A DNA stretch of 30,166 nucleotides, from assembly GCA_041936745.1 (NCBI GenBank), contig JBHGWS010000096.1:1-30166 (forward strand). Reading direction: 5' to 3'. Each line of letters opens with the position of its first letter. The first letter of the stretch is position 1. Source of the DNA: Darwinibacter acetoxidans_A. Lineage in GTDB: Bacteria; Bacillota; Limnochordia; Darwinibacteriales; Darwinibacteriaceae. The notes under the pieces are model-generated. The model was given only the letters and a program-made list of their open reading frames with translations, was not told the DNA's origin and ran no database searches. This document shows positions 23,969 to 30,166 of the stretch, piece by piece. The position numbers and the translations under genes are program-made.

Positions 23969-24362
23969 AGCGTTTGGAGAATTGCGGCGCTTTCCGGGCT
24001 TTTTTCAAGCCGTACTTAAGCCGTTCTTTCATGCGCGGATCTCTTGTGAGATAGCCGGCCTTTTTCAAGGGCCTCCGCAGATCTTCATCTATTGTAATGA
24101 GGGCTCTGGCAATGCCGTGCCGAATTGCTCCGGCCTGGCCAGTCGTGCCGCCGCCGTGTACGTTAACGATAACATCGTACTTCCCCTCCGTGTTGGTGAG
24201 GACTAAAGGCTGCCTTACCAAAGTGCGCAGCACTTCTCTGCCAAAGTAGTCGTCAATATCCCTTTTATTAATAGTAATTTTCCCACTGCCGGGGACCATG
24301 CGGACCCGAGCAATAGATTTTTTACGCCTACCCGTGCCATAATTCTGCATTTCTAAAGCCAT
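23967..24362 (-). CDS. rpsI: 30S ribosomal protein S9
   Basis: A 131-residue S9 of normal length with YGTGRRKKSIARVR, GKITINKRDIDDYFG, VNVHGGGTTGQAGAIRHGIARAL, LTRDPRMKERLKYG and the invariant C-terminal QFSKR that reaches the ribosomal P site. ATG at 24362 follows GGGAGG at 12 bases, slightly long. It is the second gene of the rplM-rpsI operon. Confidence 0.98.
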   Translation of the reverse strand: MALEMQNYGTGRRKKSIARVRMVPGSGKITINKRDIDDYFGREVLRTLVRQPLVLTNTEGKYDVIVNVHGGGTTGQAGAIRHGIARALITIDEDLRRPLKKAGYLTRDPRMKERLKYGLKKARKAPQFSKR

Positions 24363-24412
24363 ATCTTCAGTCTGCCTCCCTTCAATAGGGTTTTAGGGTT
24401 CTCGTCCGCCCT

Positions 24413-24847
24413 TTAATATTTCAATTCCAAGGGTTCCGGCATTTGAGCTTGGTGAGGATGCTCCGGACCCGCGTACACCCTTAGCTTTTTAATCATTTTA
24501 CGCCCCAACCTATTATGGGGAATCATGCCCCACACAGCGAATTGAATGACCCGCTCCGGGTGGCGATTTAACATTTCACCTGCTGTAGTTTTCTTAATCC
24601 CACCGATATACCCGCTGTGCCGGTGATAGGCCTTGTCTTGCAGTTTATTGCCTGTCAGCCTAACTTTTTCTGCATTGATGATAATGACGTGATCGCCCGT
24701 ATCCACATGCGGTGTGTAGGTCGGTTTATGCTTGCCTTTTAATATCACAGCAACTTGAGAAGCTAAGCGTCCCAGGACTTGATCAGCGGCATCAACGACA
24801 TACCACTTTCTGTCGATGTCCTTAGGATTAGCTGCAAAAGTTTTCAT
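24413..24847 (-). CDS. rplM: 50S ribosomal protein L13
   Basis: A 144-residue L13 of normal length, with DIDRKWYVVDAADQVLGRLAS, GKHKPTYTPHVDTGDHVIIINAEKV, YHRHSGYIGG and WGMIPHNRLGRKM. It is an early-assembling large-subunit protein. ATG at 24847 is preceded by GGGGGG with a short GGGAAATCCC palindrome around it. It is transcribed from its own promoter near the end of truA, with a structured leader. Confidence 0.98.
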   Translation of the reverse strand: MKTFAANPKDIDRKWYVVDAADQVLGRLASQVAVILKGKHKPTYTPHVDTGDHVIIINAEKVRLTGNKLQDKAYHRHSGYIGGIKKTTAGEMLNRHPERVIQFAVWGMIPHNRLGRKMIKKLRVYAGPEHPHQAQMPEPLELKY

Positions 24848-24945
24848 TTCGGGATTTCCCCCCTTTGTGTCCAGTTTATCTTAAAGCCAACTTGGAAACG
24901 AACGGGGCTATGTCGCTTCAGCAGGCTCTTTAAGCAAAATTGCCA
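24848..24945 (-). promoter_or_regulatory. Putative structured leader of rplM (L13 leader-like)
   Basis: The roughly 100-base leader contains CTTAAAG (complement of 24928-24934) and CTTTAAG (complement of 24880-24886), complementary segments that close an internal domain of about 40 bases. Bacillota rplM messages often carry an autoregulatory L13 leader at this place. I cannot confirm the consensus from sequence alone. Confidence 0.4.
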
Positions 24946-24951
24946 ACTTCC

Positions 24952-24980
24952 ATTTTACAGTACCGCAGATAGAGTGTCAA
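24952..24980 (-). promoter_or_regulatory. Sigma-A promoter of rplM-rpsI
   Basis: On the minus strand, TTGACA (complement of 24975-24980) and TAAAAT (complement of 24952-24957) are 17 bp apart. The -35 overlaps the last codons of truA, so rplM-rpsI can be expressed independently of the upstream operon. Confidence 0.8.
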
Positions 24981-25717
24981 GAATATTTTACACTCTCCAA
25001 AAACAAGCCCCAAGGCGGGGCGGTGGCCCCTGCTTGGCGCCGGTCGCGGCTTTGAAAAATCTCTTCTATCTCTTTGGGCCCCAGTTTGCCGCGCCCCACA
25101 TCAAGTAGTGTCCCCACTATATTGCGCACCATGTTGTATAAAAATCCGTCTGCGGTAAACTTAATCGTCTTTAAACTGCCGCCGGTATTAACTTCGACCC
25201 GGTACATTTGCCGCACCGTGGTCTTGACCCCGCTTTTACTGGCTGTGAAAGCCTTAAAATCCCTGGACCCGACAAAAAGTTGGGCGCAGTGTGAAATCGC
25301 TTCCCAATCCAAAATATTCTTTTCCCACAGTGCATAGCGCTGCCAAAACACGTTGGGAAATTCGCTGTGGTAGATCTGGTAGCGGTAGGTTTTTTGAAGA
25401 GCACTGTAGCGGGCATGGAAATCCCGGGGCACTAACTCGGCTGCCACAACTTTAATATCGCGGGGTAAAAGCCGATTTAAAGCATAAGGCAGCCTGTCTG
25501 CGGGCACGGTGAGTTTACCTTTTTTGAAACTGATTGTCTGCCCTTCGCTGTGTACCCCCGCATCCGTACGCCCCGCGCCCGCAATCCGAATCGGCTCACC
25601 GGCTAAGGTTTTTAAAGCCTTCTCCAACTCCCCTTGAATCGTCCGCTGCTTGGGCTGAATCTGAAATCCCGCGTACTTTGTCCCCTCATATTGGACGGTT
25701 AAACGAAATTTACACAT
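24977..25717 (-). CDS. truA: tRNA pseudouridine(38-40) synthase TruA
   Basis: A 246-residue pseudouridine synthase with YEGTKYAGFQIQP, the catalytic motif AGRTDAGVHSEGQ (Asp52), DIKVVAAELVPRDFHARYSALQKTYRYQI, and FLYNMVRNIVGTLLDVGRG. It modifies U38-U40 in the anticodon stem of tRNAs. Length is normal. ATG at 25717 follows AGAGGCG and is 10 bp after ecfT. It is the last gene of the rpsM-to-truA transcription unit. Confidence 0.97.
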   Translation of the reverse strand: MCKFRLTVQYEGTKYAGFQIQPKQRTIQGELEKALKTLAGEPIRIAGAGRTDAGVHSEGQTISFKKGKLTVPADRLPYALNRLLPRDIKVVAAELVPRDFHARYSALQKTYRYQIYHSEFPNVFWQRYALWEKNILDWEAISHCAQLFVGSRDFKAFTASKSGVKTTVRQMYRVEVNTGGSLKTIKFTADGFLYNMVRNIVGTLLDVGRGKLGPKEIEEIFQSRDRRQAGATAPPWGLFLESVKYS

Positions 25718-25727
25718 AAGATCGCCT

Positions 25728-26525
25728 CTAAAAAACTATGCCGACAACAAGAGCGAAGCCAGCGGTCAAGGCCAAGGCCGCGGCATCAATCTTTTGAAAA
25801 TGCAGCTCTTTAAATTTAGAGCGCCCTTCGCCGCCGCGGTAGCCCCTCGCTTCCATGGCAATGGCCAAATCGTCAGCCCGCCGGAAGGCATTAACAAACA
25901 GGGGTACCAAAAGGGGGATGAGGCTGCGGACCCTTCCCATAATGCCGCCGCTTTGAAAATCGGCGCCCCGAGCCATCTGGGCCTTCATGATCTTTTCGGT
26001 CTCTTCCAACAAAGTTGGGATGAAACGAAGCGCAATTGTCATCATCATGGCCAGTTCGTGGGCGGGAATCCCAATTTTCTTGCCCGGTGTAAGTAAACTT
26101 TCAATCCCATCCGTCAGCTGGATAGGCGAAGTAGTCAGGGTTAAAAGAGATGTGCCCACAACCAAGAGAAGTAAGCGAAGACCCATCATGGCGCCGCGCA
26201 AAAGGCCCTCCCAGGTCACTTTTAAAAACCAGATGCGAAAGATAATTTCCCCCTCTGTCATAAATAAGTGGAGGAAAACGGTTAAAAGCATAATAACTAA
26301 CAAAGGGCGCAAGCCGCGCAAAACAAACTTCCACGAAATTTGAGAAGTCCAAATAATTGCAGTAATACCTAACGCAACAAGCCCATAGCCGACAAAACTT
26401 TTTATCAAAAAAAGCAGGACAATTAAAATGGCGGTGGCAATAATTTTGGTCCGGGGATCCAAGCGGTGAACGATGGAATTACCCGGAATGTGCTGACCGA
26501 TGGTAATATTTCTAAACATGGCCAT
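25728..26525 (-). CDS. ecfT: ECF transporter transmembrane subunit EcfT
   Basis: A 265-residue integral membrane protein with the EcfT family start FRNITIGQHIPGNSIVHRLDPRTKI, about five membrane helices, and the two coupling motifs MARGADFQSGG and MEARGYRGGEGRS that touch the ATPases. With EcfA1 and EcfA2 it forms the shared energising module for vitamin and metal S-components. I chose ATG at 26525 because GGTGGG lies 7 bases upstream; ATGs at 26531 and 26519 are alternatives. A longer frame to 26576 would lie within ecfA2 without a ribosome site. It overlaps ecfA2 by 14 bp. Confidence 0.93.
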   Translation of the reverse strand: MAMFRNITIGQHIPGNSIVHRLDPRTKIIATAILIVLLFLIKSFVGYGLVALGITAIIWTSQISWKFVLRGLRPLLVIMLLTVFLHLFMTEGEIIFRIWFLKVTWEGLLRGAMMGLRLLLLVVGTSLLTLTTSPIQLTDGIESLLTPGKKIGIPAHELAMMMTIALRFIPTLLEETEKIMKAQMARGADFQSGGIMGRVRSLIPLLVPLFVNAFRRADDLAIAMEARGYRGGEGRSKFKELHFQKIDAAALALTAGFALVVGIVF

Positions 26526-27381
26526 TTTCATCCCACCCCAATACGCGTATGATCTCTTCTTCTGCTTCTGCCACACGGAACAGATCCGTGTTCACGGCTA
26601 AGCCCTTCGCTTTAAGTTCGTGCATCAACCTGGTAATCTGAGGAATATCCAGCCCCATGGCCTGCAGGCGATCAACTTGGCGAAAGACCTCTACTAAGGG
26701 GCCGTCCAAGGCAATTTTACCCTTTTCCATAACGATCAAACGGTCAACCAAACGGGCCACATCTTCCATACTGTGGGTGACCAAAACGACCGTGATCCCC
26801 CGCTTTTTCTGCAGGGCCCTAATCTCGGCAAGGATTTCTTCCCGCCCTCTGGGATCGAGGCCTGCCGTGGGCTCATCTAAGATCAAGACGGATGGCCGCA
26901 TGGCCAAAACTCCGGCGATGGCGACCCGCCGTTTCTGCCCGCCGGAAAGTTCGAAAGGCGATCTGTCTTTTAAAGCCTCGTAATCGAGCCTGACAAAAGC
27001 TAAAGCCTCTTTGACTCTTTCCACTACCTCTGCGTCACTTAAGCCGCCGTTGCGGGGGCCGAAACCCACATCCTCCAAGATCGTTTCCCCAAAAAGCTGG
27101 TGTTCCGGGTATTGAAAAACCATGCCCACTTTTTGCCGAATGGCCCGCAGCTGGACATCTTTGGCCGTTAAGTCCACGCCGTCAACGTAAACTTTGCCGC
27201 TGCTTGGCAGAAGCAGGCCGTTAAAATGCTGCACCAGGGTGGATTTACCTGAGCCGGTCGGCCCAATCAAGCCCACAAATTCACCATCTTGAATCTCCAG
27301 GCTGACAGAATTTAAAGCCTCCGTTGCCATGGGCGTCCCCGCCTGATAGCTGTACGAAACGTTTTCTACTCTGATGGACAT
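26512..27381 (-). CDS. ecfA2: ECF transporter ATPase EcfA2
   Basis: A 289-residue ABC ATPase with Walker A GPTGSGKST, Q-loop VFQYPEHQLFGETI, signature LSGGQKRRVAIAGVLA, Walker B VLILDEPTAGLDP and the switch His in VTHSMEDV. The pairing with EcfA1 and EcfT and the YPEHQLF Q-loop variant identify the A2 subunit. It starts at ATG 27381 inside the end of ecfA1 (16-bp overlap) without a strong ribosome site, suggesting translational coupling. Confidence 0.95.
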   Translation of the reverse strand: MSIRVENVSYSYQAGTPMATEALNSVSLEIQDGEFVGLIGPTGSGKSTLVQHFNGLLLPSSGKVYVDGVDLTAKDVQLRAIRQKVGMVFQYPEHQLFGETILEDVGFGPRNGGLSDAEVVERVKEALAFVRLDYEALKDRSPFELSGGQKRRVAIAGVLAMRPSVLILDEPTAGLDPRGREEILAEIRALQKKRGITVVLVTHSMEDVARLVDRLIVMEKGKIALDGPLVEVFRQVDRLQAMGLDIPQITRLMHELKAKGLAVNTDLFRVAEAEEEIIRVLGWDENGHV

Positions 27382-28211
27382 AAATGCATCACCATTTCAT
27401 CGACAGTAAGTGTGCCTGCGGGAAGAGGAAAACCCCGGGCACGCAGCCGCTGCCCCAAGTCCGTCACCTGCGGTACATCTAAATGGAGCTGCCGCAAAAG
27501 CTCTACCTTACTGAATACCTGCCGGGGTGTGCCCTGCAGGGCGATTTTACCTTCATCCATGACTAAAACCCGATCGGCGGCAATAACCTCATCCATGTGG
27601 TGCGTTATATGGAGCACTGTTATGCCCTCTTCTTTGTTGAGCATGTGAATTGTCCGCATGACCTCTCTGCGGCCTTCGGGATCGAGCATGGCCGTGGGCT
27701 CATCTAAGACAATGCAGCTCGGCCGCATGCTGATCATCCCTGCAATGGCTACCCTTTGCTTTTGGCCGCCGGAAAGCTGATGCGGCGAATGCAGCCTGTA
27801 GTCGAGCATGTCCACAGTTTTCAAGGCCTCAATTACCCTCTTTTTGATCTCCGGTGAGGGAATGCCTAAATTTTCCGGCCCAAAGGCCACATCTTCCTCA
27901 ACGGTGGTGGCCACTAATTGGTTGTCGGGGTTTTGAAACACCATCCCTACTTTTTGGCGAATTTCCCACACCTTTTCCCGATCGGTTGTATCCATGCCGC
28001 AGACATTGACCCGCCCCGCCGTTGGTATAAGGAGGGCATTGACCAGTTTTGCCAGGGTTGATTTTCCCGAACCGTTATGCCCCAAAACGGCTACAAACTC
28101 TTTTTCGTAGATCTCTAAGTTGATATCTTTGAGGGCCCGCAGTTGTTTGGAAGTGTCATCTCTGCCGTAACTAAACTCCACATCGGTAAAACGAATCAGT
28201 GGTACTCCCAT
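27366..28211 (-). CDS. ecfA1: ECF transporter ATPase EcfA1
   Basis: A 281-residue ABC ATPase with Walker A GHNGSGKST, Q-loop VFQNPDNQLVATTVEEDVAFG, signature LSGGQKQRVAIAGMIS, Walker B CIVLDEPTAMLDP and HITHHMDEV. It heterodimerises with EcfA2. I chose ATG at 28211 because GGAGG lies 8 bases before it; tandem GTGs at 28220/28217 are too close to that site. It is 61 bp after rplQ, the usual place of the ECF module in Bacillota ribosomal operons. Confidence 0.95.
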   Translation of the reverse strand: MGVPLIRFTDVEFSYGRDDTSKQLRALKDINLEIYEKEFVAVLGHNGSGKSTLAKLVNALLIPTAGRVNVCGMDTTDREKVWEIRQKVGMVFQNPDNQLVATTVEEDVAFGPENLGIPSPEIKKRVIEALKTVDMLDYRLHSPHQLSGGQKQRVAIAGMISMRPSCIVLDEPTAMLDPEGRREVMRTIHMLNKEEGITVLHITHHMDEVIAADRVLVMDEGKIALQGTPRQVFSKVELLRQLHLDVPQVTDLGQRLRARGFPLPAGTLTVDEMVMHLCPSE

Positions 28212-28243
28212 TCCCACCACCTCCAGTCCCGCAAAACAGAGAA

Positions 28244-28264
28244 CGCAGAGGTTGCCCCTCTGCG
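28244..28264 (-). terminator. Hairpin between rplQ and ecfA1
   Basis: CGCAGAGG (28244-28251) pairs with CCTCTGCG (28257-28264). On the minus strand it is followed by TTCTCTGTTTTG, an imperfect T-tract. It may lower transcription from the ribosomal genes into the ECF genes. Confidence 0.45.
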
Positions 28265-28280
28265 ACCTTGTTAGTATGAA

Positions 28281-28619
28281 TTAAACCCATTCAATGATCG
28301 CCAGCGGTGCCGCATCGCCTCTGCGTACACCGGTTTTAATAATTCTGGTATACCCTCCGCTGCGCTCCGCATATTTCGGAGCAACTTCGTCGAACAACTT
28401 CTGCACCGCTTTGGGATCTACTAAAAAGGCTGCAGCCCGGCGGCGGGCAGCCAAATCCCCTCGTTTGCCCAAAGTAACCATCTTATCCGCAAGCGGTTTA
28501 ATGCTTTTTGCTTTAGGCACAGTGGTTTCGATCTGGCCGTGTAAAACTAGAGCCGTGACCTGGTTTCTCAAAAGAGCCCGCCTCTGGCCGGAAGTCCTAC
28601 CTAATTTCCTGAGTTTCAT
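28281..28619 (-). CDS. rplQ: 50S ribosomal protein L17
   Basis: A 112-residue L17 with MKLRKLGRTSGQRRALLRNQ, the central VPKAKSIKPLADKMVTLGKRG and the end SGGYTRIIKTGVRRGDAAPLAIIE. Length is normal for Bacillota. ATG at 28619 matches the start of other L17 proteins and has AGGTGA upstream; an in-frame GTG at 28628 is less likely. It directly follows rpoA. Confidence 0.98.
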   Translation of the reverse strand: MKLRKLGRTSGQRRALLRNQVTALVLHGQIETTVPKAKSIKPLADKMVTLGKRGDLAARRRAAAFLVDPKAVQKLFDEVAPKYAERSGGYTRIIKTGVRRGDAAPLAIIEWV

Positions 28620-28633
28620 CTCGCTCACCTACC

Positions 28634-29575
28634 TCATTCATCGGATTTACGCAGTGAAAGCCCTAATTCTTCAAGTTTCCCCACAATTTCTGCCAGGGAC
28701 TTCTTGCCGAGGTTTCTGACTTTCATTAAATCATCTTCGCTTCTTCGCACCAGCTCATCGAGTGTGTTAATGCCGGCACGCTTTAAGCAGTTATAAGATC
28801 GGACGGAAAGATCCAATTCTTCCACGGTCATTTCCATTAACCGATCGATGCTTTCTTCTTCTTTTTCCACCATAATCTCTACATCGCCCACACTTTCGGT
28901 GAGGTCGATGAACAACTTGATATGCTCCATCAAAACCTTGGCGGCCAAACTGACAGCGCTGTCAGGTGCAATGACGCCGTTGGTCCAAACCTCCAAAACT
29001 AAGCGATCAAAGTCAGTGATCTGCCCAACCCGCGTATCTTCTACTGAGTAGACTACTTTCGGCACGGGCGTAAAAACCGAATCCACGGGTATTAATCCTA
29101 TGGGATCATCGGGGTCTTTGTGGCGTTCAGCACTGACATAACCCCGGCCCTTGGCAACGGTCACGTCCATATTTAAGCGGGCGTTTTTGGTTAAGGTGGC
29201 AATGACCAGGTCCGGATTCAAGATTTCCACGGAAGGGTCTGTGTTGATGTCGCCCGCCAGTAACGGGCCTTCCTTATTTGCTTCAACCCTGATTGTTACC
29301 GGTTCGTCGGTATGCAGCTTCACCAAAAGTTTCTTTAAGTTGAGCACTATATCCACTGTATCTTCAACGACGCCTTCGATTGTGGAAAACTCGTGTAAGA
29401 CGCCGTCAATGTGGACGGAAGTCACGGCGGTACCCGGCAGGGAAGACAGCAAAATCCTCCTGAGGCTGTTTCCCAGCGTAATGCCGTAACCTCGTTCCAG
29501 CGGCTCGACGACAAACTTACCGTAATTGTCGGTTAATTCGACCTGCTCGATTCTTGGCTTTTCAATTTCAATCAT
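28634..29575 (-). CDS. rpoA: RNA polymerase alpha subunit
   Basis: A 313-residue alpha subunit. The N-terminal dimerisation domain (about 1-230) has FVVEPLERGYGITLGNSLRRILLSSLPG, VHIDGVLHEFSTIEGVVEDTVDI and GRGYVSAERH; the C-terminal DNA/activator-binding domain (about 245-313) has ELDLSVRSYNCLKRAGINTLDEL and VRNLGKKSLAEIVGKLEELG. ATG at 29575 follows AAGGAGGG at 9 bases. It is downstream of rpsK with no rpsD between them. Confidence 0.99.
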   Translation of the reverse strand: MIEIEKPRIEQVELTDNYGKFVVEPLERGYGITLGNSLRRILLSSLPGTAVTSVHIDGVLHEFSTIEGVVEDTVDIVLNLKKLLVKLHTDEPVTIRVEANKEGPLLAGDINTDPSVEILNPDLVIATLTKNARLNMDVTVAKGRGYVSAERHKDPDDPIGLIPVDSVFTPVPKVVYSVEDTRVGQITDFDRLVLEVWTNGVIAPDSAVSLAAKVLMEHIKLFIDLTESVGDVEIMVEKEEESIDRLMEMTVEELDLSVRSYNCLKRAGINTLDELVRRSEDDLMKVRNLGKKSLAEIVGKLEELGLSLRKSDE

Positions 29576-29615
29576 AGTTTCGCACCCTCCTTTGCGAACG
29601 CATGGGCCGAACTGA

Positions 29616-30014
29616 TTAAACTCTGCGCCTTTTTGGCGGTCGGCACCCGTTGTAAGGGATGGGGGTGACGTCTTTAATTGTAGTCACGTCAATACCTGCT
29701 GCCTGCAGTGAACGAATAGCCGCTTCTCTTCCGGCACCCGGCCCTTTAACATAGACGCTGACTTCCCTGACTCCGTGTTCCATTGCGGTAGATGCCGCGG
29801 ATTCAGCGGCCATACCGGCTGCAAAGGGAGTACCTTTACGGGAACCTTTAAAGCCTAAGTTGCCTGAGCTTGCCCAAGAAATAACGTTTCCCTGCAAGTC
29901 ACTGATCGTTACAATGGTATTATTAAAAGTGGAACGGATATGCGCGATTCCAACGGGAATATTTTTTCTCTCTCGACGGCGCGGGCGGCCTGCCCTGCCT
30001 CTTGGTCTTGCCAT
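29616..30014 (-). CDS. rpsK: 30S ribosomal protein S11
   Basis: A 132-residue S11 with a basic N-terminus, the conserved KNIPVGIAHIRSTFNNTIVT, AGMAAESAASTAMEHGVREV, VKGPGAGREAAIRSLQAAG and the final TPIPYNGCRPPKRRRV. It forms part of the small-subunit platform. ATG at 30014 follows AAAGGAGG. It is 21 bp after rpsM. Confidence 0.99.
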   Translation of the reverse strand: MARPRGRAGRPRRRERKNIPVGIAHIRSTFNNTIVTISDLQGNVISWASSGNLGFKGSRKGTPFAAGMAAESAASTAMEHGVREVSVYVKGPGAGREAAIRSLQAAGIDVTTIKDVTPIPYNGCRPPKRRRV

Positions 30015-30035
30015 TTAGATTTCCTCCTTTACAGC

Positions 30036-30166
30036 CTATCTTCGGCCTCTGGCCACTCGCTGCTTGGGCCCTTGACGCGGTCTGGCGTTGGTTTTCGTCC
30101 GCTGACCGCGCACGGGTAAGCCGCGGCGGTGCCTAAGCCCACGGTAGCAGCCTATGTCCCGCAGCC
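30036..30166 (-). CDS. rpsM: 30S ribosomal protein S13, C-terminal part
   Basis: Only the last 43 codons are present. They read LRDIGCYRGLRHRRGLPVRG, then QRTKTNARPRQGPKQRVARG and a stop at 30036-30038, the basic tail of S13 that contacts 16S rRNA and tRNA in the head of the small subunit. The gene continues beyond the right edge. It was below the size of an easily noticed frame but is clear by sequence and position. Confidence 0.97.
   Translation of the reverse strand, partial: LRDIGCYRGLRHRRGLPVRGQRTKTNARPRQGPKQRVARGRR

Overview
The window comes from the chromosome of a spore-forming Bacillota (Clostridia- or Limnochordia-like), with roughly even base composition. The evidence is a sleB-ypeB germination pair, an energy-coupling factor (ECF) transporter module inside the ribosomal protein/rpoA operon, a Bacillus-type LexA box, several candidate sigma-H promoters, and GGAGG ribosome binding sites with frequent GTG/TTG starts. 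I cannot name genus or species. No rRNA, tRNA, CRISPR array, prophage or complete insertion sequence was seen.

Left part (1-9300). The window opens inside pepT (minus strand). A bidirectional hairpin and a sigma-A promoter lead to a DUF502 membrane protein, which runs tail to tail into lepB. Upstream of lepB lie a UPF0302/YpiB-like gene and a PhnP-like metallo-beta-lactamase-fold hydrolase. Divergent from the hydrolase is the most interesting operon: a consensus sigma-A promoter with a LexA box between its -35 and -10 elements drives an ImuB-like Y-family relative, a 79-aa DUF6504-like protein and a DnaE2/ImuC-type error-prone polymerase. This looks like an SOS mutasome lacking ImuA. It runs 18 bp into the end of the sleB-ypeB spore-germination operon.

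Middle (9400-18050). A large RND efflux protein ends at a strong terminator. A three-gene sugar ABC importer follows (binding protein and two permeases, no ATPase). Facing it is a trxA operon that also carries a GPH-family sugar/cation symporter.

Right part (18050-24000). This holds an S9 oligopeptidase, a 660-bp stretch without a clear gene, a divergent LspA-like membrane protein, a small DsrE-family protein that seems to start at CTG, and a class A penicillin-binding protein. In that last protein the glycosyltransferase and transpeptidase active-site motifs are all replaced, while the fold-defining segments remain. It appears to be a pseudoenzyme.

End (24000-30166). On the minus strand are the end of rpsM, then rpsK, rpoA, rplQ, ecfA1, ecfA2, ecfT and truA, followed by rplM-rpsI under their own promoter and leader. 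rpsD is not between rpsK and rpoA.

Across the window, five intergenic regions carry GCAGGA(WWW) followed 11-12 bases later by a GAA-like -10, always pointing at the next gene (pepT, lepB, the RND pump, the sugar binding protein and the S9 peptidase). This fits the Spo0H/sigma-H promoter pattern and suggests transition-phase control of transport, secretion and peptide turnover.
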